Shown: positions 37,155 through 46,888, numbered from the stretch's first letter. The stretch is 64,000 nucleotides of DNA from Candidatus Aalborgicola bjergmarkensis (GCA_016708725.1 JADJFE010000001.1:434001-498000), one strand, 5' to 3'. Numbers and translations: made by a program. Notes: a model not told the origin generated them from the sequence alone.

Positions 37155-37325
37155 TTCCAATTGACTCCTGGGTATGTGGTAAAAGGCTAGTCTACGGTAA
37201 TTTTCAAGATTACTCCCCACACAATAAATGCAGTAAATTTGCGGCTAATTTACGGCAACATGCTGAATTCAGTAACGAACAGTTAGCGAGGGGAATAGAT
37301 TGCTAACGACCACTGTAAGGTGTTT
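37155..37325. promoter_or_regulatory. Divergent intergenic region between two secreted-protein genes
   Basis: 171 AT-rich bases separate the starts of the giant gene (minus) and the PPC-repeat gene (plus). Promoters for both must lie here or nearby. I see the related motifs AATTTGCGG and AATTTACGG and the clear ribosome binding site of the giant gene, but no convincing -35/-10 pair. Confidence 0.4.
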
Positions 37326-38719
37326 ATGAAGAAAAATGTTGTTTTTTTCGATGTAAGGATGACAGATCAACAGCAGCCCGTTGGGAATGTTTCCGGGTCA
37401 ACAAGAATGTTTGCAGACGCTGCCGTTGATGACTACGGCGATACCGCTACCACCAGCGGAACTTTGGCTATCGGTGCTTCTGTAGTCGGCAACATCGAAG
37501 TTGCTGGAGATCGGGACTGGTTCAAGGTGAGCCTCAATGCTGGGGAAAGTTATGCGTTTTCTCTTTCCCAAACGCCCAATGGGTTGCCAGACCCTTACCT
37601 GGCGTTGTACGACTCGAACGGCACGTTGGTGACTGAAAACGACGATACGGGCAGTAATGCGAATTCTCAAATAGCCTTTATTGCAGGAATTGGTGGTGCT
37701 TACTACCTTTCTGCACAAGGTTTCGACCAAGAGACAGGCACTTACACGCTGGCTGCGGCAAGGACGGTTGTGGATGACTACGGCAGCACCGCTGACACAA
37801 GCGCTGATCTGCCCATGAATGGTTCCATAGCGGGCGACATTGAAATAGCGAGCGATACCGACTGGTTCAAGGTAAGCCTCATTGCCGGGGAAACATATAC
37901 GTTCTCTCTTTCCCAAACTACCAATGGGCTGACAGACCCTTACCTGGAGTTGTACGACCCGAACAGCAAATTGGTAGCTAGAAACGACAATAGTGGCGAC
38001 AGCAGTACAGATTCCAAAATAGTTTATTTTGCAGACTTTAGTGGTACTTACTATCTTTCTGCACGAGGCAGCAACGCAGAGACGGGCACTTATACGCTTG
38101 CGGCCACCAAGATTGTGGATGACTATGGCAATACCGCTAGCACTAGCGGCACTTTAGCCATTGACGCTTCTGTAGTGGGAAGTGTCGAAGTGGTTGGCGA
38201 CCAGGACTGGTTCAAGGTGGAACTCAATGCTGGGGAATATTATGAGTTTTCGCTTACCCAAACGCCCGATGGGCTGGCGGACCCTTACCTGGAGTTGCAT
38301 GACTCGAACGGCACATTGGTGGCTGAAAATGACAACGGCAGCAATAGCCCGAACTCCCGCATAGTTTATTCTCCGAGCCTTAGTGAAACTTACTATCTTT
38401 CTGCGCGAGGCCACGACGCACAGACAGGGACTTACACGCTTGCTGCCACAAAGATGGTGGATGACTATGGCAATACCGCTAGCACCAGCGCAGCTTTAGC
38501 CATGGGTGGCTCTGTGGTGGGCAACATCGAAGTAGCTGGCGATCAGGACTGGTTCAAGTTGGAACTCGATGCCGGGGAAATTTATGGGTTTTCATTAACC
38601 AAGACGCCCAATGGGCTCAATGGGTTGGTAGACCCTTACCTGGTGTTGTATGACGCGAGCGGTACATTGGTGGCTGAAAATGACAACAAGAGCGCTAGTA
38701 CAGACTCTCAAATTCTTTA
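37326..38719 (+). pseudogene. PPC-repeat secreted protein, 5' part, interrupted by an IS1595-type element
   Basis: 465 codons before the insertion. They hold four bacterial pre-peptidase C-terminal (PPC) repeats of about 110 residues, each beginning DDYGxTAxTS and containing DWFKVxLxAGExYxFSL, DPYLxLYD and TYYLSARG. PPC domains are beta-sandwich modules found at the ends of secreted enzymes and in RTX-like proteins. There is no classical signal peptide, which fits type I export. The ATG at 37326 (AAGG five bases before) is preferred to a GTG at 37320. The reading frame is cut inside repeat four at 38719. Removing the element and one target duplication restores a 792-residue protein with the 3' part. 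Confidence 0.85.
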
Positions 38720-39768
38720 GGCTCATATTGGGTTTTGAGGTCATCACAATGGACAGGAAAAAGCTCGGTCGCTATGCTTGAAGTCACCACGTTGTGATGG
38801 AGGGTCGTTGCCATGTTTCATATCCAAGAGTTGATGGACGATGAGAAATGCTATGAAAAGATAAGATCGCTGCGTTGGCCGCGCTCTCGTCCGAATGCGT
38901 GCCCAAGCTGCACGTCCAATAAGATTGTCAAAAAAGGGTGCAACAACCGTCACCCTGCCTGCCGACGGTATCGATGCTTGAATTGTGGCAAGCGTTTCGA
39001 TGATTTGACGGGGACGATTTTCTCTGGGCATCACCAACCATTACGCATATGGATAGCCTGTATGCATTTGATGGGGCTGGATGTATCGAATCTGCAGATA
39101 GCCAAAGAACTCGGGCTGAATCAAAGCGATTGTCAACAGATGACGGATCTCTTGCGCCATGGGATACACAAGCGTAGAAGGATTCCTCAGATGGAAGGAG
39201 AAGTAGAGTTCGATGAGGTGTATGTTATCGCTGGACATAAGGGCATCCTGAGAAGATCATTGGCCGTAAAGCGCGGCGCAACCGACTCAAAGGAGCACGA
39301 GGGCGGTACGCTGGCCAGAGAAAAGCCGCCGATCTTCGGGATGATTCAACGCAATGGCGATGTTCGAATAGAGATGCTGGAAAACGTGCAGCAAGCGACC
39401 ATACGACCGCTTATTGAGCAAACTGTTAAGGCCGGCACACTGATTTACACCGATGAGTATGTGATTTATTCTGCGTTGCTCGAATGGGGCTATGAGCACA
39501 AGACCGTTTGCCATAGTGCTGGGGAATATGCTCGTGATGAAGATGGCGACGGATTCCATGAGGTTCATGTGAACACAATGGAGGGTTTTGGTCTCTGCTT
39601 CGTTCTTGGCTGCGTCCCCATCGCGGAATTTCCCAAGAAAAATTGCCCATTTATCTGAGTTTCTTTGAGTTCGTTCACAACGTGAGGCGGCGCGGGCGCG
39701 CTCTGCTGGGGTCTCTCCTTGAAATTCTGCTGCAACCCGAAGCATGCCCTCAAAACCCAATATGAGCC
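38720..39768 (+). mobile_element. Complete IS1595-family insertion sequence with 8-bp target duplication
   Basis: Perfect 21-base inverted ends (38720-38740 and 39748-39768; the left begins GGCTCATATTGGGTTTTGAG) enclose one transposase gene. The flanks carry the identical 8-bp sequence ATTCTTTA at 38712-38719 and 39769-39776, the duplication length of IS1595 elements. The element is 1,049 bases, and its insertion interrupts the PPC-repeat gene. The intact ends and duplication show that it is recent. Confidence 0.92.
38813..39765 (+). pseudogene. IS1595-family transposase, one apparent frameshift
   Basis: The N-terminal zinc ribbon (CPSCTSNKIVKKGCN ... YRCLNCGKRFDDLTGT) and the DDE-like core (EVEFDEVYV, YTDEYVIYSAL, HVNTMEGF) are typical of IS1595 transposases. 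The frame breaks at the TTTT at 39586-39589. Adding one T gives HVNTMEGFWSLLRSWLRPHR and a normal C-terminus (VHNVRRRGRALLGSLLEILL) ending at the stop at 39765, inside the right inverted end. The corrected protein has about 317 residues. Because the lesion is in a homopolymer, the element may be active. Confidence 0.88.
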
Positions 39769-39776
39769 ATTCTTTA

Positions 39777-40755
39777 TTCCTCTGCCCTTAGTGGTATTTA
39801 CTATCTTTCTGCACGAGGCAGCAACGCAGAGATAGGCACTTACACGCTTACCGCAGCCAAGATTGTGGATGACTATGGCAATACCGCTAGCACCAGCGGA
39901 ACTTTAGCCATGGGTGCTTCTGTAGTGGGCAATATCGACATAGTTGGCGACCAAGATTGGTTTAAAGTGAACCTCAAAGCCGGGGCAAGTTATAACTTCT
40001 CTCTGGCCAGGATGCACGATGGGCTGACAGATCCTTACTTGGCGTTGTATGACGCGACCGGAACGTTGGTAACTGATAACAACGACAGTGGTGTTAGCCA
40101 AGATTCCCAAATCCTTTATTCCGCAAACCTGAGCGGGACTTACTATCTTTCCGCGCAGGGCAACGGTGCAGGAACTGGTGCCTACGTACTTTCTGCTGCA
40201 AATGCCACAAGCCCTACCGTAGTTCCGTCCTACACCGTCCCCGGCACATTGGGCAATGATTTCTTTTTGCTCTCAGGAGGCAACCGCCACCTCGGTGGTG
40301 GTGGCAACGACACCTACATCATCAGCTCCCACACGCTAAGTGGCACGGTGACTGCCAAGATTATCGACACCGAAGGCTCCAACGTGATTCAGTTGACCGA
40401 TGGCCTGACGATTGCATCGAGCAGTTTCTACAGCAACGCAACCCAATTGACTCTCTCCAACGGTGCCAAGGTGCAAATCCTGGGCGCAGCAGCCTTCAGT
40501 TATGGGGTGGGCGCCAATGTTTTGGTGGGTGATATGGCCAGTAGCCTGACTTATGCGCAGTTCGCCAGCATGCTTGGTGCTTCAGTGCCAACCACGGGCT
40601 CCACGCCGGTCAGCGGTGCGCTCAACTACCAAGTTCCAACCAGCACCAGCGCAGCCATTCAGATGGTGGATACGGGCAGCGTTGGGATAGGGATTTCGTT
40701 GACGGGGGTGAACGGCTTGGATGTTTCTCATGTATCGGGGATGCTGATTATTTGA
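39777..40755 (+). pseudogene. PPC-repeat secreted protein, 3' part after the insertion
   Basis: It continues repeat four (SALSGIYYLSARGSNAE) and adds a fifth PPC repeat (DDYGNTASTSGTLAMGASVV). A 150-residue C-terminal region follows, with an RTX-like stretch (GNDFFLLSGGNRHLGGGGND) and a beta-rich tail ending GLDVSHVSGMLII, consistent with a type I secretion signal. A codon split across the insertion (TA/T) is rejoined when the element is removed. An ATG at 39895 would allow a truncated product, but nothing suggests it is used. Confidence 0.85.
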
Positions 40756-40784
40756 CGCATCCACCCGGTATTGCGATGGTCACG

Positions 40785-41311
40785 GATTCTGGCTTCCCAC
40801 TTAAGGCGGGACAGGCAAGGCATTGTCATTTCCGTGCAGGCTGGATGTGATTCCTGTGAATGAGCGCATTCGTCTGCGGCGCTGTCTATGCAAAAAACAT
40901 AGCTACTCCCGCTTGGTACATAAGGCGTACAGCCAGATTTGCCTTTAATTTTGCCCGTCAAAACGGGTCAATGCGATGCCAGAAACCGCCATGAGGCATC
41001 AAAACGGGCCATTGTCGGGTGTTTTTACATGGTAAATCGGGCTGTAAGCTTTATGGGATAAGCGGGAGCAGCTATTGTATCAGGAGCAATCTGGCCTTGG
41101 CTGGGAGTATCCCGGAGCCTGTCACAAATCCACCCGGAAATCGACGCTGGTATGGTTTTTGGCGCTGTCAACACCCAAGTGCGCCGTTTTCTTCTGCTGG
41201 TTTTTCCCGACCAGTTTGCCATCGAGCGCCGGAAGGCGCGAATTCGTGGCTCCCGCCACCCCCACAAGGCGCCAAACGTGCTGTCCCGCTTTAAGTGGGA
41301 AGCCCGGATTC
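40785..41311. repeat. Pair of 30-base inverted repeats flanking 470 bases
   Basis: GGCTTCCCACTTAAGGCGGG within 40785-40814 is matched by its reverse complement within 41281-41311, with about 27 of 30 positions equal. Between them are the MITE-like element and about 200 bases with no recognisable gene. The pair could be the ends of a decayed mobile element. No target duplication was found. Confidence 0.5.
40899..41075 (+). repeat. MITE-like dispersed element, copy c
   Basis: 177 bases with terminal inverted repeats ATAGCTACTCCCGCTT (40899-40914) and AAGCGGGAGCAGCTAT (41060-41075). The similarity extends about 45 bases inward from each end (CATAAGGCGTACAGCC against CATAAAGCTTACAGCC). The core shares AAAACGGGTCAA and the GGGTGTTTTTACATGG-like block with copies a and b. 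It lies between the PPC-repeat gene and folC. Confidence 0.75.
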
Positions 41312-41356
41312 TTGAACAATCGGCCAAGCGTCGGTTGCGCGACAATCCATGGCACT

Positions 41357-42688
41357 ATGAATACACCAACAACCTTTGAAGCCCTTGAGGACTGGCTGGC
41401 GTACTGCGAGCGTCTGCATCCCACGACCATCGAGCTGGGGCTGGAGCGCGTGCGCCGTGTGGCCAGGCGCATGCAGATCGGTTTCGATTGCCCGGTGATT
41501 ACCGTGGCGGGCACCAACGGAAAAGGATCAACATGCGCCATGCTGGAAGCCATCCTGCTGCAGGCGGGCTATCGCACGGGCGTTTACACCTCGCCACACC
41601 TGGTGCGTTTTGAGGAGCGCTTGCGGCTGTCGGGCGAGCCGGTGGATGCTACTAACTTGATAGCTGCATTCGCACGTGTGGAGGGAGCTAGAGTCGAAAA
41701 TGGCCGTGAAGTTTCCTTGACCTATTTTGAATTTTCCACGCTGGCGATCCTGGAGGTGATGGCGCACAGCAATCTGGATGTGGTGATTCTGGAGGTGGGT
41801 TTGGGGGGGCGGCTGGATGCTGTCAACATTATTGACCCGGATTGCGCCATCATCACCAGCATTGATCTGGACCACACGGAACTGCTGGGCCAGGACCGTG
41901 AGCGCATCGGATTTGAAAAAGCGGGCATCATGCGCACCGAACGCCCCGTAGTGGTCAGCGACCCGATGCCGCCGCAAAGCGTGCTGGACCGGGCGCTGGA
42001 GGTGGGGGCCGATCTGTGGCGGCTGGGCGTCGATTTCCATTTTTCAGGGGATAAACAGCAGTGGGCCTGGTCCACGGCCCCCAAACGAGGCATCCGGCGT
42101 TATAGCGGGCTGGCGTACCCTGCGCTGCGTGGCGCCAACCAGTTGCTCAACGCCTCGGGGGTTCTGGCTGCGCTGGCTGCGTTGCGCGCACGCTTGCCCG
42201 TCACGGCCCAGGCGGTGCGCAATGGCCTGGCGTTGGTCGAGCTGCCGGGGCGCTTTCAGATCGTCGCCGGTCAGCCGGTTCTGGTGCTGGATGTGGCGCA
42301 CAACCCGCATGCGGTGGCTACGCTTGCAGCCAATCTGGACGCCATGGGCTTCTTTGCCAACACCCATGCCGTCATGGGCGCCATGGCCGACAAGGACCTG
42401 GAGCGCATGTTCGCAACGCTTTCCCCCCTGGTGGAGCACTGGTACTTCACTGATCTGCCCCTGGCGCGTGCCGCCAGCGCCGCTGCATTGCAGGCCCGCT
42501 GGCGGGCACAAAATACGCGAAAAGGTGTTTCTGACCACACATTTGGCAACCCGCAGGAGGCTTTGCTGGCGGCGCTGGCTAGCGCCGACCCCGCTGATAG
42601 AATCGTGGTCTTTGGATCGTTCCATACCGTGGGCGGCGTTCTGCAACACGGCCTGCCCCGGTTGCACGCCAAGCATCTGAACTCCTGA
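41357..42688 (+). CDS. folC: Bifunctional folylpolyglutamate synthase / dihydrofolate synthase
   Basis: 443 residues from the ATG at 41357 (MNTPTTFEALEDWLAYCERL). It has the Mur-ligase-type ATP loop (VAGTNGKGSTCAMLEAIL), the SPHLVRFEERLRLSGEPV block, EVGLGGRLDAVNII, and the C-terminal LDVAHNPHAVATLAANLDAM. The enzyme adds glutamate to dihydropteroate and to folates in the cytoplasm. It heads the folC - SPOR - cvpA - purF - metZ - gltX series. In many Burkholderiales accD precedes folC; here repeats and mobile remnants do. A short sequence resembling the dispersed repeat lies inside the gene near 41650-41700. Confidence 0.95.
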   Translation: MNTPTTFEALEDWLAYCERLHPTTIELGLERVRRVARRMQIGFDCPVITVAGTNGKGSTCAMLEAILLQAGYRTGVYTSPHLVRFEERLRLSGEPVDATNLIAAFARVEGARVENGREVSLTYFEFSTLAILEVMAHSNLDVVILEVGLGGRLDAVNIIDPDCAIITSIDLDHTELLGQDRERIGFEKAGIMRTERPVVVSDPMPPQSVLDRALEVGADLWRLGVDFHFSGDKQQWAWSTAPKRGIRRYSGLAYPALRGANQLLNASGVLAALAALRARLPVTAQAVRNGLALVELPGRFQIVAGQPVLVLDVAHNPHAVATLAANLDAMGFFANTHAVMGAMADKDLERMFATLSPLVEHWYFTDLPLARAASAAALQARWRAQNTRKGVSDHTFGNPQEALLAALASADPADRIVVFGSFHTVGGVLQHGLPRLHAKHLNS

Positions 42689-42706
42689 CCGACCCTTACC
42701 CCATTC

Positions 42707-43594
42707 ATGGCTTTTTTCAAATTTCGCAAAGATAGCGATGAGCGTCCCGCGCCGACGAAGGTTCCCGAGAGTGTGGAGGTCATGCGCCAGCGCGCCAGAC
42801 ACCGTCTGATTGGTTCGGCGCTGCTGGTGTTGCTGGGGGTTGTTGGTTTCCCCTTGCTATTTGACAACCAGCCCAGACCGATTGCTGTGGATATCCCGAT
42901 AGAAATTCCCGACAGGAATCAGGTCAAGCCCTTGGTGAGCGTGGCTTCGGCAGCCTCGGCGCCCGCCTCAGAAATGGTCGCTGCCTCGGAATCCGAGATC
43001 GAGTTCATAGAGCCACCGACCAAGCCCAAGGCATCCGCGCCCCAGCCCGTTCCGGCCCCGGCCAAACTTGCTGCGGCACCTGCGGCCAAGGTGGCTGCAT
43101 CCGCGCCGAGCACACCCAAGGCGGCTGCGCCTGTGAAGGCAAGCACCACGCCAACGGCGCCTGCCAAGGTGGCCGCTGCGTCCAGTGCACCGGCTGCACC
43201 CGTCAAGACGGCAACTGCGCCGCCAGTTGCCAAACCGGACGAGTCCGCACGGCGCAATGTCGATGACGGCGCCAAGGCACAGGCCTTGCTCGAAGGCAAA
43301 GAGCCCGTTAAAGAAGTGCAAAAACCTGCTGCCGAGGCACAAAAACCTGCTGCCGCAGGGCGCTTTGTGGTGCAGGTCGGCGCTTTTTCTGATACAGCCA
43401 AAGCCCACGAGGTTCGCCTCAAACTGGAGCGTTCCGGCTTGAAAACCTATGCGCAGATATTGCCCGCCAAGGATGGCACGGAGGGAAAACGTATCCGGGT
43501 GCGCATCGGGCCGTTCGCCTCCAAGGCGGAGGCGGATGCGACGGTGCAGAAAATAAAGAAACTGGATTTGCCAGCGGGGATTTTCGAACTCTGA
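42707..43594 (+). CDS. SPOR-domain cell-division protein (DedD/FtsN-like)
   Basis: 295 residues. There is a single membrane helix near 34-50 (LIGSALLVLLGVVGFPLLF), a long Ala/Pro/Lys-rich periplasmic linker, and a C-terminal SPOR domain from about residue 218 (GRFVVQVGAFSDTAKAHEVR ... RIRVRIGPFASKAEADATV). SPOR domains bind glycan strands stripped of stem peptides at the division septum. It is 18 bases after folC and 18 bases before cvpA, so these are co-transcribed. Position and architecture fit the DedD-like protein of this conserved cluster. Confidence 0.88.
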   Translation: MAFFKFRKDSDERPAPTKVPESVEVMRQRARHRLIGSALLVLLGVVGFPLLFDNQPRPIAVDIPIEIPDRNQVKPLVSVASAASAPASEMVAASESEIEFIEPPTKPKASAPQPVPAPAKLAAAPAAKVAASAPSTPKAAAPVKASTTPTAPAKVAAASSAPAAPVKTATAPPVAKPDESARRNVDDGAKAQALLEGKEPVKEVQKPAAEAQKPAAAGRFVVQVGAFSDTAKAHEVRLKLERSGLKTYAQILPAKDGTEGKRIRVRIGPFASKAEADATVQKIKKLDLPAGIFEL

Positions 43595-43612
43595 ACGCCC
43601 TGAACACACATA

Positions 43613-44101
43613 ATGCCCACGCTGGACTGGCTATTTTTGGCGCTGTTGCTGGGGTCCATGCTGGTGGGAGCCTGGCGTGGCCTGGTCTACGAAATGCTGG
43701 CCTTGCTCAACTGGGTTGTGGCTTTTATGCTGGCGCAGTGGTTTGCGCCAATGGCCGCCAAACACTTGCCGCTGGGCGAGGTGACCGAGATCGTGCGCTA
43801 CGCTGCGGGTTTTGTTCTGGTTTTCGTGGCGTCCCTGTTCGTGGGCGGCCTGCTGGCCTTTCTGGTGCGCAAGTTGATGGCCGCCGTGGGTCTGCGCCCG
43901 GTGGATCGGGCGCTGGGGGCGGTTTTCGGTCTGGTGCGCGGTGGTATCGTGCTGCTGGTGTTGGTCGTGCTTGTCGGCATGACCCCTTTGCACCGGAGCA
44001 AGGGGTGGCAGGATTCCGTAGGTACCTCCTTGGCCACCGGGGTCTTGCGGGGCATGAAACCTGTGCTGCCGCCGGATTTTGCAAAATACCTACCTGCGTG
44101 A
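43613..44101 (+). CDS. cvpA: CvpA family membrane protein
   Basis: 162 residues with four hydrophobic segments, starting PTLDWLFLALLLGSMLVGAW and including YAAGFVLVFVASLFVGGLLA and GAVFGLVRGGIVLLVLVVL. The pattern ARVDRALGAVFGLVRG-like (here PVDRALGAVFGLVRG) is the CvpA signature. CvpA is an inner-membrane protein needed for colicin V production in E. coli and involved in envelope robustness. It precedes purF here as it does in E. coli. Confidence 0.92.
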   Translation: MPTLDWLFLALLLGSMLVGAWRGLVYEMLALLNWVVAFMLAQWFAPMAAKHLPLGEVTEIVRYAAGFVLVFVASLFVGGLLAFLVRKLMAAVGLRPVDRALGAVFGLVRGGIVLLVLVVLVGMTPLHRSKGWQDSVGTSLATGVLRGMKPVLPPDFAKYLPA

Positions 44102-44136
44102 CGGGCTACGACGATTATCAATAAGGGTCAATATCT

Positions 44137-45639
44137 ATGTGCGGAATAGTGGGCGTTGTCAGCCATGAGCCGGTCAACCAGTTGATCTACGATTCTTTGC
44201 TGTTGCTGCAGCACCGGGGTCAGGATGCGGCTGGAATCGTGACACAGCAGGGGCACAAGTTTTTCATGCACAAGGCCAAGGGCATGGTGCGCGATGTGTT
44301 CAGAACCCGCAATATGCGCTCCTTGCCCGGCAATTGTGGCCTGGGGCAGGTGCGTTACCCGACAGCGGGTAATGCCTATAGCGAGGAAGAGGCGCAACCG
44401 TTTTATGTGAATGCGCCTTTTGGTATCGTGCTGGTGCACAACGGTAATCTGACCAATGCGCAGGCGCTCAAGAGTGAACTGTTCAACACCGACCATCGCC
44501 ACATCAACACCGAAAGCGACTCGGAAGTCCTGCTCAATGTGCTGGCGCACGAACTGGAGAAAACCACACGCGGCTTACCCTCACTCAAGCCCCAGGACGT
44601 CTTCACGGCTGTGCACAACGTGCACCTGCGTGTGCGGGGGTCGTATGCCGTGATCGCCCTGATTGCGGGGCACGGTATCCTGGCTTTCAGAGACCCGTTT
44701 GGTATTCGTCCGTTGTGCATGGGTAGCTGCGAAGGCAGCAGCATGGTTGCCAGCGAATCGGTGGTTCTCGAAGGTACCGGGTACCACCTGGAGCGCAACA
44801 TTGCACCGGGTGAGGCGGTTTTTATCGGTCTGGACGGCTCGGTACAGGCACAGCAGTGTGCCGACAATCCCCGGCTGAACCCCTGTATCTTTGAATTTGT
44901 CTACCTGGCCCGACCGGACTCGGTCATGGACAATATTTCGGTCTACCAGGCGCGCTTGAACCTGGGCGAGGCCCTGGCCAAGCGGGTGATTTCGACGGTG
45001 CCACCGAACGAGATTGACGTCGTGATCCCCATCCCCGAATCGAGTCGCCCCAGCGCGGCACAATTGGCGCAGCTGCTGGGTCTTCCGTACCGTGAAGGCT
45101 TCGTTAAAAACCGTTATGTGGGCCGCACCTTCATCATGCCGGGGCAGTCGGTGCGTAAAAAATCGGTGCGGCAAAAGCTCAATGCCATCAGCAGCGAGTT
45201 CAAGGGGCGTAACGTGCTTTTGGTCGATGACTCGATTGTGCGCGGGACCACTTCGAAAGAAATCGTGCAGATGGCGCGTGATGCCGGTGCGCGCAAGGTG
45301 TATCTGGCCAGTGCCGCACCGCCGGTGCGCTACCCCAACGTGTACGGCATTGACATGCCCACCAGCAGCGAACTGGTGGCGCACAAACGCACGGTTGCGG
45401 AAATTTCGGAACTCATTGGTTGTGACGCATTGATCTATCAGGATGTCGATGCCATGAAAAAAGCCATTGGCGCACTCAACCCCCGGATCAGCGGCTTTGA
45501 TGCCTCCTGCTTTGACGGAATTTATGTGACGGGCGACATCAACGCGGAAGATATTGACCGGATCAACGCCCACCGTGTTAGTGTCGACGAAAGTCAGGAC
45601 GAAACTTCACGCTTGGCACTACCCAATCCGGCGGATTAA
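44137..45639 (+). CDS. purF: Amidophosphoribosyltransferase
   Basis: 500 residues. After Met removal the N-terminal Cys (MCGIVGVVSH) is the glutaminase nucleophile of class II amidotransferases. Further landmarks are LLLQHRGQDAAGI, GIRPLCMG, VIPIPESSRPSAAQLA and the PRPP-binding loop NVLLVDDSIVRGTTSKE. The enzyme makes 5-phosphoribosylamine from PRPP and glutamine, the first step of purine synthesis, in the cytoplasm. It follows cvpA by 35 bases and precedes metZ by about 28. Confidence 0.97.
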   Translation: MCGIVGVVSHEPVNQLIYDSLLLLQHRGQDAAGIVTQQGHKFFMHKAKGMVRDVFRTRNMRSLPGNCGLGQVRYPTAGNAYSEEEAQPFYVNAPFGIVLVHNGNLTNAQALKSELFNTDHRHINTESDSEVLLNVLAHELEKTTRGLPSLKPQDVFTAVHNVHLRVRGSYAVIALIAGHGILAFRDPFGIRPLCMGSCEGSSMVASESVVLEGTGYHLERNIAPGEAVFIGLDGSVQAQQCADNPRLNPCIFEFVYLARPDSVMDNISVYQARLNLGEALAKRVISTVPPNEIDVVIPIPESSRPSAAQLAQLLGLPYREGFVKNRYVGRTFIMPGQSVRKKSVRQKLNAISSEFKGRNVLLVDDSIVRGTTSKEIVQMARDAGARKVYLASAAPPVRYPNVYGIDMPTSSELVAHKRTVAEISELIGCDALIYQDVDAMKKAIGALNPRISGFDASCFDGIYVTGDINAEDIDRINAHRVSVDESQDETSRLALPNPAD

Positions 45640-45667
45640 AGTTTGATAACAGGCGTGGAGCGTGAAC

Positions 45668-46888
45668 ATGAATCAACTACCTGAAAACTTGCATCCGCAA
45701 ACGCTGGCGGTGCGTACAGCCATTGCCAAAAGCCAGTATGGAGAAAATTCCGAAGCACTCTACCTGACCAGCAGCTTTGTCCAGCCCAACGCCGAAACGG
45801 CAGCACGCCGTTTTGCGATGGAAGAAGACGGCTACACCTATACGCGCGTTGGCAATCCGACGGTCAACAGCATGGAGCTGCGTCTGGCGGCGCTGGAGGG
45901 TACCGAAGCCGCGATTGCCACCTCCACCGGCATGGCCGCTATCCTGTTGCTGGGTATGGGGGTACTGAAAAGTGGCGACCATGTAGTGTGTTCGCAGTCG
46001 GTCTTCGGCTCGACCATCCGGCTGTTTGCTGGCGAGTTTGCCAAGTTTGGTATTCAAACCAGCTTTGTCGCACAAACCGATCTGGCACAGTGGACTGCTG
46101 CGATCCGACCCAATACCAGACTCTTATTTGCTGAAACGCCAACCAACCCCTTGACCGAAATTTGCGATATTCAAGCCTTGGCCGATCTGGCGCACAACGC
46201 CGGTGCTATGTTGGCGGTGGATAACTGTTTTTGTAGCCCGATTTTGCAGCAGCCCAAACGTTTTGGTGCCGATTTCATCATCCACTCCGGCACCAAGTAC
46301 CTCGATGGACAGGGGCGCGTCATGGCTGGTGCCATCTGCTGCAGCCAGCAGCACGTTGATGAACTGTTTTTGCCCATCACGCGCACTGCGGGTATGGTGC
46401 TGTCGCCCTTCAACGCCTGGGTGGTGCTCAAGGGTATGGAAACACTGGGCATTCGCATGCAGGCCCAAAGCGCGTGTGCACTGGCGTTGGCGCAATGGCT
46501 GGAAGACCACCCCAAGGTCCAGCGGGTGCATTACCCCGGCTTGCCCAGCCATCCACAGCACGCCCTGGCCATGCGCCAGCAGTCGGCCAGCGGCAAGGGC
46601 GTAGGTGCTGCCATCGTTGCCTTTGCGGTCCATGGGTCGCACGCCACCGAGCTGCGGCGCAAAGCTTTTGCGACGATTGATGCCGTGCGTGTGTGCTCCA
46701 TCACCACCAATCTGGGGGATACCAAGACCACCATCAGCCACCCCGCCAGCACTTCGCATGGGCGCCTGAGCGAAGACCAGCGCCAAGCTGCTGGCATCGG
46801 TCAGGGGTTGATCCGCCTGGCTGTAGGCCTTGAACATATTGACGATTTGAAGGCCGATCTGGCCCATGCTCTGGACACTGTGTCATGA
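45668..46888 (+). CDS. metZ: O-succinylhomoserine sulfhydrylase
   Basis: 406 residues of the Cys/Met metabolism PLP-dependent family, with SSFVQPNAETAARRF near the N-terminus, the cofactor site DFIIHSGTKYLDGQGRVMAG (PLP lysine in GTKYLD) and CSITTNLGDTKTTISHPAST. It forms homocysteine from O-succinylhomoserine and sulfide in methionine synthesis. The ATG at 45668 lies seven bases after GGAG. Its stop overlaps the gltX start (ATGA at 46885-46888). Specificity for the succinyl substrate is inferred from the purF-linked position and from sequence. Confidence 0.93.
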   Translation: MNQLPENLHPQTLAVRTAIAKSQYGENSEALYLTSSFVQPNAETAARRFAMEEDGYTYTRVGNPTVNSMELRLAALEGTEAAIATSTGMAAILLLGMGVLKSGDHVVCSQSVFGSTIRLFAGEFAKFGIQTSFVAQTDLAQWTAAIRPNTRLLFAETPTNPLTEICDIQALADLAHNAGAMLAVDNCFCSPILQQPKRFGADFIIHSGTKYLDGQGRVMAGAICCSQQHVDELFLPITRTAGMVLSPFNAWVVLKGMETLGIRMQAQSACALALAQWLEDHPKVQRVHYPGLPSHPQHALAMRQQSASGKGVGAAIVAFAVHGSHATELRRKAFATIDAVRVCSITTNLGDTKTTISHPASTSHGRLSEDQRQAAGIGQGLIRLAVGLEHIDDLKADLAHALDTVS

